From the NCBI RefSeq assembly GCF_005885815.1, contig NZ_CP040602.1, positions 77,630 through 141,629 of the forward strand: 64,000 bases of DNA. Direction: 5' to 3'. Below are positions 54,510-63,423 of this stretch, piece by piece (the first letter of the stretch is position 1; each line of letters begins with the position of its first letter). This stretch comes from Thiomicrorhabdus sediminis (GTDB lineage: Bacteria; Pseudomonadota; Gammaproteobacteria; Thiomicrospirales; Thiomicrospiraceae). The notes below the pieces were generated by a model, which searched no databases, was not told the origin of the DNA, and saw nothing but the letters and a program-made list of their open reading frames with translations. The position numbers and the translations under genes are program-made.

Positions 54510-54538
54510 GGACTATCCTTATATTTTCAATGCATTGA

Positions 54539-55360
54539 TTAGAGTGCGAACTCGGTCCAGACCGGCGCGTGATCGGATGGCTTTTCCATCGCACGGATAT
54601 CATAGCCGACTTCGCTGGCGACCGCTTTGTCGTTAAGTGCGGCGGTCGCTAAAACGGTATCGATTCTCAGGCCACGACGCGGTTCACGGTCAAACCCTTT
54701 GGAACGGTAGTCGAACCAGCTAAAGACATCATTGGTATCTGGGTGTACGGTACGGAAGGTATCAACCAGCCCCCAATCCAACAAGCGTTGCCACCATTCG
54801 CGTTCTTCCGGTAAAAAGCTGGTTTTGCCGTCACGCAGCCAGCGTTTGCGGTTCGGTTCACCGATACCAATATCCAAGTCGGTCGGCGAGATATTGAAGT
54901 CACCGATTACCGCCAAAGCCTGCTCCGGGTTACATTCGGTTTGCAGATAGTCCATCAGGTCGGCATAGAACTTTTCTTTTGCCGGGAACTTTACCGGGTG
55001 CTCGCGGTTTTCACCTTGCGGGAAATAACCATTGATGACGCGGATCTGTTCACCATTGGGCATAGCGAAATCACCGATAATCATGCGTTTCTGGGCGGTG
55101 TCATCATCGTGAGCCCAGCCTTTTTGATGGTGAATCAGTTCAATATCGTTGCGATACAGCAGCGCAACGCCGTAATGCGTTTTTTGCCCCATAAAAATGG
55201 CCTTGTAACCCATCGCTTCAATCGCTTCGAGCGGAAACTCATGGTCTTGAACCTTGGTTTCCTGCAGGCCGATGACCTCGGGCGAAATCTGTTCAATCAG
55301 CGATTCGAGTTGATGAAGACGTAAGCGTACGCTATTGGTGTTAAACGAGACAATTTTCAT
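54539..55360 (-). CDS. xthA: Exodeoxyribonuclease III
   Basis: 273 residues of the EEP nuclease family. VIGLQETKVQDHEFP near residue 35 carries the metal-binding Glu, AVIGDFNISPTDLDIG near residue 150 the Asp/Asn pair, and the C-terminal KPSDHAPVWTEF the catalytic Asp-His. It is an AP endonuclease and 3' exonuclease in base-excision repair. On the minus strand a TATAAT (55465-55470) lies about 105 bp upstream without a clear -35. Divergent from purU. Confidence 0.96.
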   Translation of the reverse strand: MKIVSFNTNSVRLRLHQLESLIEQISPEVIGLQETKVQDHEFPLEAIEAMGYKAIFMGQKTHYGVALLYRNDIELIHHQKGWAHDDDTAQKRMIIGDFAMPNGEQIRVINGYFPQGENREHPVKFPAKEKFYADLMDYLQTECNPEQALAVIGDFNISPTDLDIGIGEPNRKRWLRDGKTSFLPEEREWWQRLLDWGLVDTFRTVHPDTNDVFSWFDYRSKGFDREPRRGLRIDTVLATAALNDKAVASEVGYDIRAMEKPSDHAPVWTEFAL

Positions 55361-55602
55361 AAATGAGATAAAACCTTTGTATTAGCCGTTGCCAATTGAG
55401 GCTTGTAGCAATATAGCCAACAGCCGCTCGGCTTGATTAAACGGCATTGAAATTGAATACCCAGATTATAGCGAATTGTGGCATTCATTTGGCTTAAAAC
55501 GATTTGAAAGCGGCTTTGATTACCTATATTTTTAGCGTGGAAATCTGGCAGCTTTTGGTATCATATGGGCTTTAGCGCAATTTTTTAGGAAACAGTTAGG
55601 TT

Positions 55603-56460
55603 ATGGGTCACGTCTATCGTTTGGTTATTTCTTGTCCGGATCAGGTCGGAATTGTTGCCTCGGTCGCACAGTTTATCTCTGAAAAGGGCGGCTCGATTGT
55701 TGAAGCCAACCATCATACCGATACCAGTAACGGCTGGTTTTTTATGCGTCATGAGATCCTAAAAGGTTCGATGAATTGTGATTTGGCGGAGTTCGAAGCG
55801 GGCTTTGCCGAACTGGCGACCCAGTTTGATATGCAATGGTTTATCTCCGATTCGGAAAGCCCGAAAAAGATTGCCTTGTTTGCTTCCAAAGAATCACACT
55901 GTCTAGCCGATTTATTGCATCGCTGGCATGAGAACGAGCTACCGGGTGAGGTGGTTTGTGTGGTTGCCAACCATGATGACCTGCGCTCCATGGTCGAGTG
56001 GTATCAGGTGCCGTTTCATCATGTTCCGGTCACACCGGACAGTAAGCCGCAGGCGTTTGCCAAAACCGAGGAAATTGTCGCCCAGTATCAGGCGGATGTG
56101 ATTGTCCTGGCACGCTATATGCAGATTCTGCCACCACAGATGTGTCGTGATTATGCCGGTCAGGTGATTAATATCCATCACAGCTTCCTACCGTCTTTTG
56201 TCGGTGCCAAGCCTTATCATCAAGCCAGTGAACGTGGCGTCAAACTGATCGGGGCGACTTGTCATTATGTTACCGAGGTGTTGGATGCCGGGCCGATTAT
56301 CGAACAGGATGTGATTCGCATTAGCCATTCGCACACGATCGATGATATGAAGCGTTTGGGTCGTGATGTGGAAAAAACCGTATTGGCGCGCGGCCTTCGT
56401 TATCACCTGGAAGACCGCGTTTTGATTCATGGCAATAAAACCGTGGTGTTTGACGCCTAA
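55603..56460 (+). CDS. purU: Formyltetrahydrofolate deformylase
   Basis: 285 residues: an N-terminal ACT domain (about 1-80, RLVISCPDQVGIVASVAQFI) and a C-terminal formyl-transferase-fold hydrolase with INIHHSFLPSFVGAKPYHQA and GATCHYVTEVLDAGPIIEQD, including the catalytic Asn/His/Asp set. It hydrolyses 10-formyl-THF to formate and THF, balancing one-carbon pools. An extended -10 box TGGTATCAT lies at 55556-55564, about 38 bp upstream. It could dispose of one-carbon units from glycine, which may relate to the glycolate genes (inference). Confidence 0.96.
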   Translation: MGHVYRLVISCPDQVGIVASVAQFISEKGGSIVEANHHTDTSNGWFFMRHEILKGSMNCDLAEFEAGFAELATQFDMQWFISDSESPKKIALFASKESHCLADLLHRWHENELPGEVVCVVANHDDLRSMVEWYQVPFHHVPVTPDSKPQAFAKTEEIVAQYQADVIVLARYMQILPPQMCRDYAGQVINIHHSFLPSFVGAKPYHQASERGVKLIGATCHYVTEVLDAGPIIEQDVIRISHSHTIDDMKRLGRDVEKTVLARGLRYHLEDRVLIHGNKTVVFDA

Positions 56461-56466
56461 TTCGTT

Positions 56467-58689
56467 TTAACAGAAGCGTTTGATTTTTTCCGATGTTTGA
56501 ATCGGCAGGCGTTTCTGTTGCAGCCAGCCGGAAATCATCTTCTGCAGGGCTTGTTCGACGCCTTTTCTGCCAGCCAAATGATACTTATGGGCGACATCCT
56601 GCCAGCTGAATTTTTTCATGATTTTATCGCACCAGATACCTTGCTCCTGTTCGCTGGCTTGCAGCAATAGCTGGGCAGACTGCAGGCTCCACTGCCACAT
56701 GGTATGGCTAATCGCTTCATAGGGGCGTTCGCCTTTTTGATACATCAACAAGACTTTTTCCAGACCGCTATTTTGCTGTTTGAAACGGAACGTCTGGATG
56801 ATTTGCCATGCCTGCTGCGGAGGTAGATTGGGTAGGGACTCCAGCAATAGGTGCGGGAACTGTTCTTGAAAGCAACTTTGTATTTGCGACAAGGCCTGAC
56901 GCGACATGGCGCTGACCGGCTTGGTCACTACCAAATTATGGCAGCCGCTAGCCTTGTCACGTTTGGCTCCGACATGTAAAGGCCAGAAGTGCTGCTTGAA
57001 CCAAAACGGCAACAGCGCTTCATTGGCACCAAAACTGGAACTGATATAGTCGATACGTCGACGAAGGGCTTCCGTTTCGACATGGCGAATCATTTTCTGT
57101 CCAATGCCTTGGTGCTGATATCTCGGATCAACCGCGATGCGCATAATGCGCCAGGTCGAGAGCATTAAAAAATCGTCTTGCGCATAGTTCTTCGTTAGCA
57201 GTTGTGGGACAAGGTGGCCGTGGGCTCGGTTTTTTGAGGGGTTCAACCGGCCTTCTTCAACACAGAGTACGGCCCCAATCACCTTGTCTTCACCGGGCTT
57301 TCGTGCGACAAACAGTTCGATATTCGGTGCGTTGAGGATTTGCTGGAGATCATTCGGGCTGGTTTGATAATGCGCTTGAACCAATAGACTGAACAGTGAT
57401 TGCAACACCGCTTGATTGGTGAGCAGTTGTTCAGTTCTCAGCGCTTTGATCTGCAGCGTTTCAATATTAATATCCTGTTTTTCGCTGTCACTATTGATCA
57501 GGTCGATATCCAGTAACAACGCACGATTAATCGCGGTTTCCAACGGATCCTTTGTCGCCCAGCGAATCGACTGCTCCAGATGCAGGCTTTTCCAATCCGG
57601 CGTATGTTTGTGTAGCAGCTTCTTAAAACGCAGTTCAAAGCCGCGTCCAGAGCCTTCATAGCCATGCAGGGTGGTGGCAAACACCATGCGGTGATAACGC
57701 ATCAACAACTCTTTTAGCAAAGGTGTCGGCAGTTGTGCGGCTTCATCCACCAAAACGACATCGGTATGGCTCGGATTGAGAATCAGGTAGTCGGGGGCGA
57801 CAAATTCAATCTGTTTGGTCTGGTGTTCATAGCGGAATTCGATATGGCCGGTTTTATTGACCACCAGTTCGATATCCAGACCTTGCTCCAATAAGGTGTA
57901 GAGCGATTCGGCGGCATGTTGGAATGCGGCCTTGGTTTGGTCCAAGCGACTGGCGGTAATGACGATATGGTTCTTGCCATCCAACAGACAATCGACTGCG
58001 GCAAGACCCAAGGCGCTGCTTTTGCCTCTGCCGCGGTCGGCACTGAGAACGAGCGGTCTTTTGCGGTGGCCGAAGGCGACCGAGTGAATCGCTGCAATTG
58101 CCTGTTTCTGGTCGTCACTTGGCAAGGGCATGACTGGTGCCGCTGTAGACGATGTTTGCGGCCATTCAATAAGCTGGTTCTCATGCAGCCAGATGACATC
58201 GCTGTGTTGCCAACTGTTGATAAGGTGTTGGCTAAAGCCGTTGTTGGCTTGTTCAAGTGTATAGGGCGTATTTAAAAAGCGCTGGTCTTCCGGATTGGTC
58301 TGTCCAAGCCAGATTTTTTCCGGGGGGGCGAGCAGTATCAGGAGTCCTCCGGCACGGATCATACCGGAGACAATCCCCAGGGTATCGGCACTTAGACCGT
58401 GACTGACATTGATAATGGCGCCATCGATTTCCTGGCCGAGATGGTATTTGAGTCGTTTGCTGGCGACAACCTCAAAATCACCGTAGATCTTGGCCGGATC
58501 GATAGGGTTGTTTGGCTCGTCTTGGGTTTCAACCCAGAAAACGGTTTCATGGTTGGCGAAAACGTCTTCAAGTTGTTGTTGATGCCAGCCGTCGGCGCCA
58601 CTGATAATCACTAAGGCTCGATGTTGCTGCTTGTTTAGTTGTTGTCGCAAAGAGTTAAGGTTGGTTATCGAGTCGTTCATACCGTGCAT
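56467..58689 (-). CDS. tmcA: tRNA(Met) cytidine acetyltransferase TmcA
   Basis: 740 residues. An N-terminal DUF1726-like domain, then an RNA-helicase-like ATPase with Walker A SADRGRGKSSALG near residue 220 and VLVDEAAQLPTPLLKELL near 315. A GNAT acetyltransferase domain (about 440-620, DPRYQHQGIGQKMIRHVETEA) and a C-terminal tail follow. It makes N4-acetylcytidine at the wobble position of elongator tRNA(Met) using acetyl-CoA and ATP. Starts at 58687 and 58678 are both possible. It is convergent with purU, 6 bp apart, and 29 bp downstream of msrB. Confidence 0.95.
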   Translation of the reverse strand: MHGMNDSITNLNSLRQQLNKQQHRALVIISGADGWHQQQLEDVFANHETVFWVETQDEPNNPIDPAKIYGDFEVVASKRLKYHLGQEIDGAIINVSHGLSADTLGIVSGMIRAGGLLILLAPPEKIWLGQTNPEDQRFLNTPYTLEQANNGFSQHLINSWQHSDVIWLHENQLIEWPQTSSTAAPVMPLPSDDQKQAIAAIHSVAFGHRKRPLVLSADRGRGKSSALGLAAVDCLLDGKNHIVITASRLDQTKAAFQHAAESLYTLLEQGLDIELVVNKTGHIEFRYEHQTKQIEFVAPDYLILNPSHTDVVLVDEAAQLPTPLLKELLMRYHRMVFATTLHGYEGSGRGFELRFKKLLHKHTPDWKSLHLEQSIRWATKDPLETAINRALLLDIDLINSDSEKQDINIETLQIKALRTEQLLTNQAVLQSLFSLLVQAHYQTSPNDLQQILNAPNIELFVARKPGEDKVIGAVLCVEEGRLNPSKNRAHGHLVPQLLTKNYAQDDFLMLSTWRIMRIAVDPRYQHQGIGQKMIRHVETEALRRRIDYISSSFGANEALLPFWFKQHFWPLHVGAKRDKASGCHNLVVTKPVSAMSRQALSQIQSCFQEQFPHLLLESLPNLPPQQAWQIIQTFRFKQQNSGLEKVLLMYQKGERPYEAISHTMWQWSLQSAQLLLQASEQEQGIWCDKIMKKFSWQDVAHKYHLAGRKGVEQALQKMISGWLQQKRLPIQTSEKIKRFC

Positions 58690-58718
58690 ATCTACTAAAG
58701 TGGGCGTCTTCTGTGAAG

Positions 58719-59132
58719 TTAAGTGTTGGCTACAAATTTTAAACTGGCTGAATTAATGCAAAATCTTAACCCTGTAGGCGGCGGCCCGTCGGCAAACACA
58801 TGGCCGAGATGGCTGTGGCACAGGGCGCAAAGCACCTCGGTACGAACCATGCCGTGCGAACGATCAACACGCTCGAGAATGGTTTCGCCGTTAAGAGGTT
58901 GCCAAAAGCTCGGCCATCCTGAACCGGAATCGTATTTTTCTGAAGAGGAGAATAATGGAGTGTCACAACAGGCACAGTGATAGATACCGGTCTCTTTCAA
59001 ATCCCAGTATTCACCGCTAAACGCCGGTTCTGTGCCGCCGCATCGACATATTTGATATTGTTCATCGGTTAATTTCTCTTTCCAGAAGTCTTCTGTCGCT
59101 GAGTCATTAACCTGAGGTGTTTCTTGCTGCAT
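58719..59132 (-). CDS. msrB: Peptide methionine-R-sulfoxide reductase MsrB
   Basis: 137 residues. Zinc-binding CxxC pairs (CACC and CALC) and the motif SGSGWPSFW are present, and the catalytic cysteine is in [11 protein letters not shown]. It repairs methionine-R-sulfoxide in proteins with thioredoxin as reductant. AGAGGAGAA gives a strong ribosome site before the ATG at 59130-59132. Divergent from mnmC. Confidence 0.96.
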   Translation of the reverse strand: MQQETPQVNDSATEDFWKEKLTDEQYQICRCGGTEPAFSGEYWDLKETGIYHCACCDTPLFSSSEKYDSGSGWPSFWQPLNGETILERVDRSHGMVRTEVLCALCHSHLGHVFADGPPPTGLRFCINSASLKFVANT

Positions 59133-59305
59133 GAGCGATTCTCCTCTGATACGTTAAGCCCGCAGCCGAACAATAAGCTGACAAGGTGGTTATCCGTGAT
59201 GGCTTAACAGCGTATAATAACGGGCTGTAATTGTTATCTTTATTCGCTTTTTTATGTTTTATAACAAGTTGTTGCAGGTTTTTACCAAGAGGCTCAAACA
59301 GACCC

Positions 59306-61348
59306 ATGTTATCCGATAAACTTACCCCAGCACAAGTGCAATGGTCAAATCAGTCGGTTCCCGTGTCTGTACAGTTCGATGATGTTTACTTTTCAACCGA
59401 TGACGGCTTGGCAGAAAGCCATTACAATTTTATCGATGCCAATCGGTTGCAAAGTCGTTTTTCCGGATTGCCGCCGAATGCTGTCTTTCGTATTGCCGAA
59501 ACCGGATTCGGTTCCGGGTTGAACTTCTTGTTGGCCTGTCGGCTATGGCTTCAACAGGCACCGTCAAGCGCGAACTTACACTTTATCTCTTTTGAAAAAT
59601 TTCCATTGGCGTTAGCCGACATGCAGCGTGCGCATAGCTGTTTTGTCGAACTGGCAGAAATTGCTGGCGAATTGCATAGCCGTTACCCGTTGTTGTTGCC
59701 GGGCTGGCATGATGTCTGGCTGTTTGAGAAACGGGTGCGTTTGACCTTATGGTTTGGTGATGTCAATAAAGGCTTGCCGGAACTGGATGCGACTCCTTCC
59801 AGCTTGGTCGATGCCTGGTTTTTGGATGGTTTTGCCCCAGCGAAAAACCCCGACATGTGGCAAACCACTCTGTTTCAGCAGATGGCACGCTTAAGCCATC
59901 AACAGACAAGCTTTGCCACCTTTACGACAGCCGGTGATGTGCGTCGTAGTCTGCATAAAATGGGGTTTCAGGTCGAAAAACGTCCTGGTTATGGCAAGAA
60001 ACGCGAGATGTGTTTCGGCACTCTGTTGCACAAGCGCCCGTTCAGTTGGAAAACTCCGTGGTTTGAGCGCCCTGAGCCTATAGACAATGACAACAAACAG
60101 GCGATAGTCATCGGCGCAGGTTTGGCCGGAGCCGCCGCCGCTTACCAGCTTGCGGAAAACGGTTGGCAGGTAACCGTGTTGGAGCAGGCCGACGATATCG
60201 CCACTCAGGCCTCGGGAAATCTGGCCGGCGCGGTGCATCCGTTATTGACCGCCGATTGGAATCTACGCAGTCAATGGTACCTGCAGGGCTATGAAGCGAC
60301 TTTACGCCATGTATTGCCTTGGTTTAATGAGGCTGGCAGTGAACGTTTGGGTGATTTAAGCGGGCTGATTCAGGTTTTTGTCGATAAGACCGCCGAGCAA
60401 CGTTTTCAACAGGCGCAGCAACGCGTCGGCTTGCCACATGAGCTTGTCAGGGGGTTGAATGCAGAGGAGCATCAGCTTTATCTGCAAGGTCAGCACCGTC
60501 ATCAGGGAATTATCTTTCCCAAAGGCGGTTGGCTCTACCCTCGTGCGGTAATCGAGCGCTGTCTGGCGCATCACAACATCCATTTGCAATGCGGGTTTAA
60601 AGTCAGCCGACTGGTTTTTGAAAATGAATCCTGGCGGCTCGATAATGGGCGGCAACAATATTGCGCACCGGTTGTCATTGTCGCCACAGGCAGTTTGGAA
60701 GCCAAACTAAACCAACAACTTGGTCTGCCGATCAGGCCGGTGAAAGGTCAGGTCACTCATTTACAACCGGAGCAGCAGCGTTATGTATTGGATAAGGCAG
60801 TCACTCATAAAGGCTATTCGAGCCCTTGTCATCATGGTGCGGTAACCGGTGCGACCTTTGAAGCGCCGAATATGGATGAAACCTTGTCACTGGCTAGTCA
60901 CAAGGAGAATTTGGCGATGGCCGAGCAGGCCTTGCCGGATTGGCTGGCGACGTCAGTATCAGCAAGTGAATCGAGTTCAGTAACCGAGATTGAGCTTGCC
61001 GGTAGAGTTGCGTTTCGGCCGACAACACCGGACCATTTACCGATTATTGGTGCTGTCGCGCAGACAGATTGGATGCAAAAGGCCTATATCGGTCAATCCC
61101 ATACCCATGCGGTATATCGTTACGATAAGCAGCGTTATCAAAAGGGTTTGTATGTCAGCAATGGGCATGGTGCACGAGGTTTGATGTCGGTGTTTCTCGC
61201 CGCCGAAATCTTGCTGGCGGAGATCGAAGGCGAGGCTTTGCCGCAACCATTGTCGCTTTATCATGCTTCGCATCCGGCAAGGTTTGCAATCAGGCAATGG
61301 CGTCAGGGTAAAGGAGATTTTTACGAAAAAGATCATCACTATAGCTAA
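59306..61348 (+). CDS. mnmC: Bifunctional tRNA 5-methylaminomethyl-2-thiouridine synthase MnmC
   Basis: 680 residues. The N-terminal methyltransferase domain (about 1-240) has FRIAETGFGSGLNFLLACR and VDAWFLDGFAPAKNPDMW. The C-terminal FAD oxidase domain starts AIVIGAGLAGAAAAYQLAENG near residue 266 and ends with YVSNGHGARGL. It converts cmnm5(s2)U34 to mnm5(s2)U34 in two steps. The ATG at 59306 gives the family-typical start; an in-frame ATG at 59231 adds 25 atypical residues. A TATAAT at 59213-59218 probably belongs to its promoter. Confidence 0.96.
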   Translation: MLSDKLTPAQVQWSNQSVPVSVQFDDVYFSTDDGLAESHYNFIDANRLQSRFSGLPPNAVFRIAETGFGSGLNFLLACRLWLQQAPSSANLHFISFEKFPLALADMQRAHSCFVELAEIAGELHSRYPLLLPGWHDVWLFEKRVRLTLWFGDVNKGLPELDATPSSLVDAWFLDGFAPAKNPDMWQTTLFQQMARLSHQQTSFATFTTAGDVRRSLHKMGFQVEKRPGYGKKREMCFGTLLHKRPFSWKTPWFERPEPIDNDNKQAIVIGAGLAGAAAAYQLAENGWQVTVLEQADDIATQASGNLAGAVHPLLTADWNLRSQWYLQGYEATLRHVLPWFNEAGSERLGDLSGLIQVFVDKTAEQRFQQAQQRVGLPHELVRGLNAEEHQLYLQGQHRHQGIIFPKGGWLYPRAVIERCLAHHNIHLQCGFKVSRLVFENESWRLDNGRQQYCAPVVIVATGSLEAKLNQQLGLPIRPVKGQVTHLQPEQQRYVLDKAVTHKGYSSPCHHGAVTGATFEAPNMDETLSLASHKENLAMAEQALPDWLATSVSASESSSVTEIELAGRVAFRPTTPDHLPIIGAVAQTDWMQKAYIGQSHTHAVYRYDKQRYQKGLYVSNGHGARGLMSVFLAAEILLAEIEGEALPQPLSLYHASHPARFAIRQWRQGKGDFYEKDHHYS

Positions 61349-61359
61349 TTTCCAAGGCT

Positions 61360-61387
61360 TTGATACAATAGCTGACATTGATATAAC
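61360..61387 (+). promoter_or_regulatory. Probable promoter of the 61440 gene
   Basis: TTGATA (61360-61365) and TATAAC (61382-61387) are 16 bp apart, just after the mnmC stop, with the start codon about 50 nt downstream. Confidence 0.5.
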
Positions 61388-61439
61388 AAGTCCGAAAATA
61401 AGGCTTGTCTGCACAACCCTAGCGGAGAACTCCATAGCA

Positions 61440-62261
61440 ATGCGTATTTCCCAATACCTTAACAAATTTGCGTTATCGACTTTGGTGATTACACCTTGCC
61501 TATTGCTACCCCCGGCTTTTGCCAAAACGGTATTTGCATCCGATATCAAAAGCGCTCCCTGGTCTGAGGTAATCAATACGTTGCCCGAATATAAGGGCAC
61601 TTTCAATACCGGTTTGCGTCAATCTTTACGCCGTCAATTGACGCTGCCGGATATCGGCGCGGCTTTTAATGCCCAGTCAGAGCAAGCCGATGCATTGCTA
61701 CAAAGAATCAAGAAGCTCGATGCCGATTTGTCTCAATATGTTCGTGTCAGTGAATCGATCAGCCGTTTCCAGCAGTTAAAGCGTTTGATGCCGGCTTTAA
61801 AAAATATCGAAGAGCGAAAGTTAATTGAAGCGCTGCTGGTAAAAAACCAGATAAGGGTGCCGCGTTTGCGCAATAGCCGTTTATTACCACATTTGGATAA
61901 GCGAATTTCCATTCTTGCCAATGGTATGATTTTCAATCTTAAAGCGCTGGTGCGTGAGAACCGCACCTATGAGCCGCAACTGCTGGCCTCAATGGAGAAG
62001 TACGGCGTACCTTATTCGGCACGAATTCCTGACTTTATTCTTGATTATTATCTATTGCCTTTAGGTCAGAACGAACAGGGCAAGTGGTTGTTTGACGGCT
62101 CCATTTCATTATTGGGCAAATACGATATGAAAGTGGTCGGCGTGGAAAGCTCGATCAGCGTTGAGGCCAGCAATCGAGAGCAAGCAGAAGCCAAATCGAT
62201 GGAGCTGTTGGCAGAATCGATTACCGAGCAGTTGACACAGTATTTATTGACTCAGTCCTAA
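61440..62261 (+). CDS. Unknown periplasmic protein, 273 residues
   Basis: A signal peptide (about 1-27, LSTLVITPCLLLPPAFA) precedes a mainly helical middle part, including KKLDADLSQYVRVSESISRFQQ, and a C-terminal part with a beta-rich FDGSISLLGKYDMKVVGVESSISVEA. I do not recognise the family. The start ATG at 61440 has CGGAGAA 10 nt upstream; the frame continues upstream into mnmC but that part is not signal-like. A small membrane protein follows 21 nt later and is probably co-transcribed. Confidence 0.75.
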   Translation: MRISQYLNKFALSTLVITPCLLLPPAFAKTVFASDIKSAPWSEVINTLPEYKGTFNTGLRQSLRRQLTLPDIGAAFNAQSEQADALLQRIKKLDADLSQYVRVSESISRFQQLKRLMPALKNIEERKLIEALLVKNQIRVPRLRNSRLLPHLDKRISILANGMIFNLKALVRENRTYEPQLLASMEKYGVPYSARIPDFILDYYLLPLGQNEQGKWLFDGSISLLGKYDMKVVGVESSISVEASNREQAEAKSMELLAESITEQLTQYLLTQS

Positions 62262-62282
62262 TTCGACTTAAATAGGAACCTT

Positions 62283-62513
62283 ATGAACCTTTTTGGCAAA
62301 ATCAGTATTGTTATTTGGATTGTTTTATTGATTGCTGCGGCAATTATGTTTGATTGGTTTGGCAGCCGGGATGCTGCCAATGCGGTACTTGAAGGCGGTA
62401 AAGTTGCGGTAGAGAAGCTGGAACAAACCGGTGATCAAGTGCAGGGGGCGATCGAGTCGGTTACCGAAAAGGGCGAAGCGGTTCAGCAGGAAGCAAAGAA
62501 GATCGCTGAATAA
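62283..62513 (+). CDS. Small membrane-anchored helical protein
   Basis: 76 residues: one N-terminal membrane helix (about 7-25) and a charged amphipathic C-terminal helix (AVEKLEQTGDQVQGAIESVTEKG), like many small envelope proteins of unknown role. TAGGAA lies 4-5 nt before the ATG. It sits between an unknown periplasmic protein gene and a molybdopterin-binding-fold gene, all on the same strand with short gaps. Confidence 0.7.
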   Translation: MNLFGKISIVIWIVLLIAAAIMFDWFGSRDAANAVLEGGKVAVEKLEQTGDQVQGAIESVTEKGEAVQQEAKKIAE

Positions 62514-62545
62514 TCTTGCTTGACCAACTTGCCAAGGTGGTGAAA

Positions 62546-63322
62546 ATGTCTGCAAATTCGGAGAATAAAACATTGCCGCCCATCGGTTTGGTGATTATCG
62601 GCGATGAAATCCTTTCCAGTAAGCGTCAGGATCGTCATTTGGCGCAAGTTAATGAGTTGCTTAAGCCACGTGGTTTGCACATCAGTTGGGTCAAGATGCT
62701 TGGCGATAATGCCGATTTACTGGTAAAGAATCTACGCCAGAGTTTTGCCGATGGCGATATTGTTTTCAGTTTCGGCGGTATCGGCGCTACTCCGGATGAC
62801 CGTACGCGCCAAAGTGCCGCTTTGGCCTTAGGCGTGAAAATTGAACGACATCCCGATGCAGTGGCCGAAATTGAAGCGCAATTTGGTGAAGACGCCTATC
62901 CGAAACGAGTGTTAATGGCAGAATACCCTCAAGGCGCGCAAATTATTCCTAATTTCTATAACCGAGTTCCCGGTTTCTCTATCCAAAACCATCACTTTAT
63001 GCCTGGGTTTCCGATGATGGCAAAACCGATGGTGGAATGGGTGTTGGATAATTACTATGCCGATTTTTTTCAGATTCCGTTTATCGAAAAAGCAGTGAAA
63101 ATCGATCAAGGCCATGAATCGGAGTGGATTGATTTTATGCAAGACTTTGAAGAGCGGTTTCCGCAATTGAGACTGTTCAGTCTGCCGAGTATCCATCAAG
63201 ATGGCCGTCGTACCATTGATTTGGGTGTTGAAGGCCCAGCCACCATTGTCGAAGAAGGTTTTGCGTTGATTCTGGCGGAAATGGAGAAACGCCAGCAATC
63301 CTACACGCTGATTGAATCTTAA
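62546..63322 (+). CDS. Molybdopterin-binding-fold (CinA N-terminal-like) protein
   Basis: 258 residues. GLVIIGDEILSSKRQDRHLAQVNELL near residue 15 and FSFGGIGATPDDRTRQSAALALG near residue 75 are the MoCF-BD signatures shared by CinA, MoaB and MogA. The C-terminal nicotinamide-nucleotide amidase domain of full CinA is absent, so it is a short stand-alone form; its reaction (perhaps ADP-ribose hydrolysis) is uncertain. AAGGTGG precedes the ATG at 62546; a TTG at 62516 is less likely. Confidence 0.85.
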   Translation: MSANSENKTLPPIGLVIIGDEILSSKRQDRHLAQVNELLKPRGLHISWVKMLGDNADLLVKNLRQSFADGDIVFSFGGIGATPDDRTRQSAALALGVKIERHPDAVAEIEAQFGEDAYPKRVLMAEYPQGAQIIPNFYNRVPGFSIQNHHFMPGFPMMAKPMVEWVLDNYYADFFQIPFIEKAVKIDQGHESEWIDFMQDFEERFPQLRLFSLPSIHQDGRRTIDLGVEGPATIVEEGFALILAEMEKRQQSYTLIES

Positions 63323-63423
63323 AGGCGAGTAAGCGCTTAACTGATACAATAGCGATCATTCTTTAGCCTTGATGATATTTGCTTAATTTTGCGCTAACAC
63401 CATTTTTAAAAGCCCCGTTCCTT

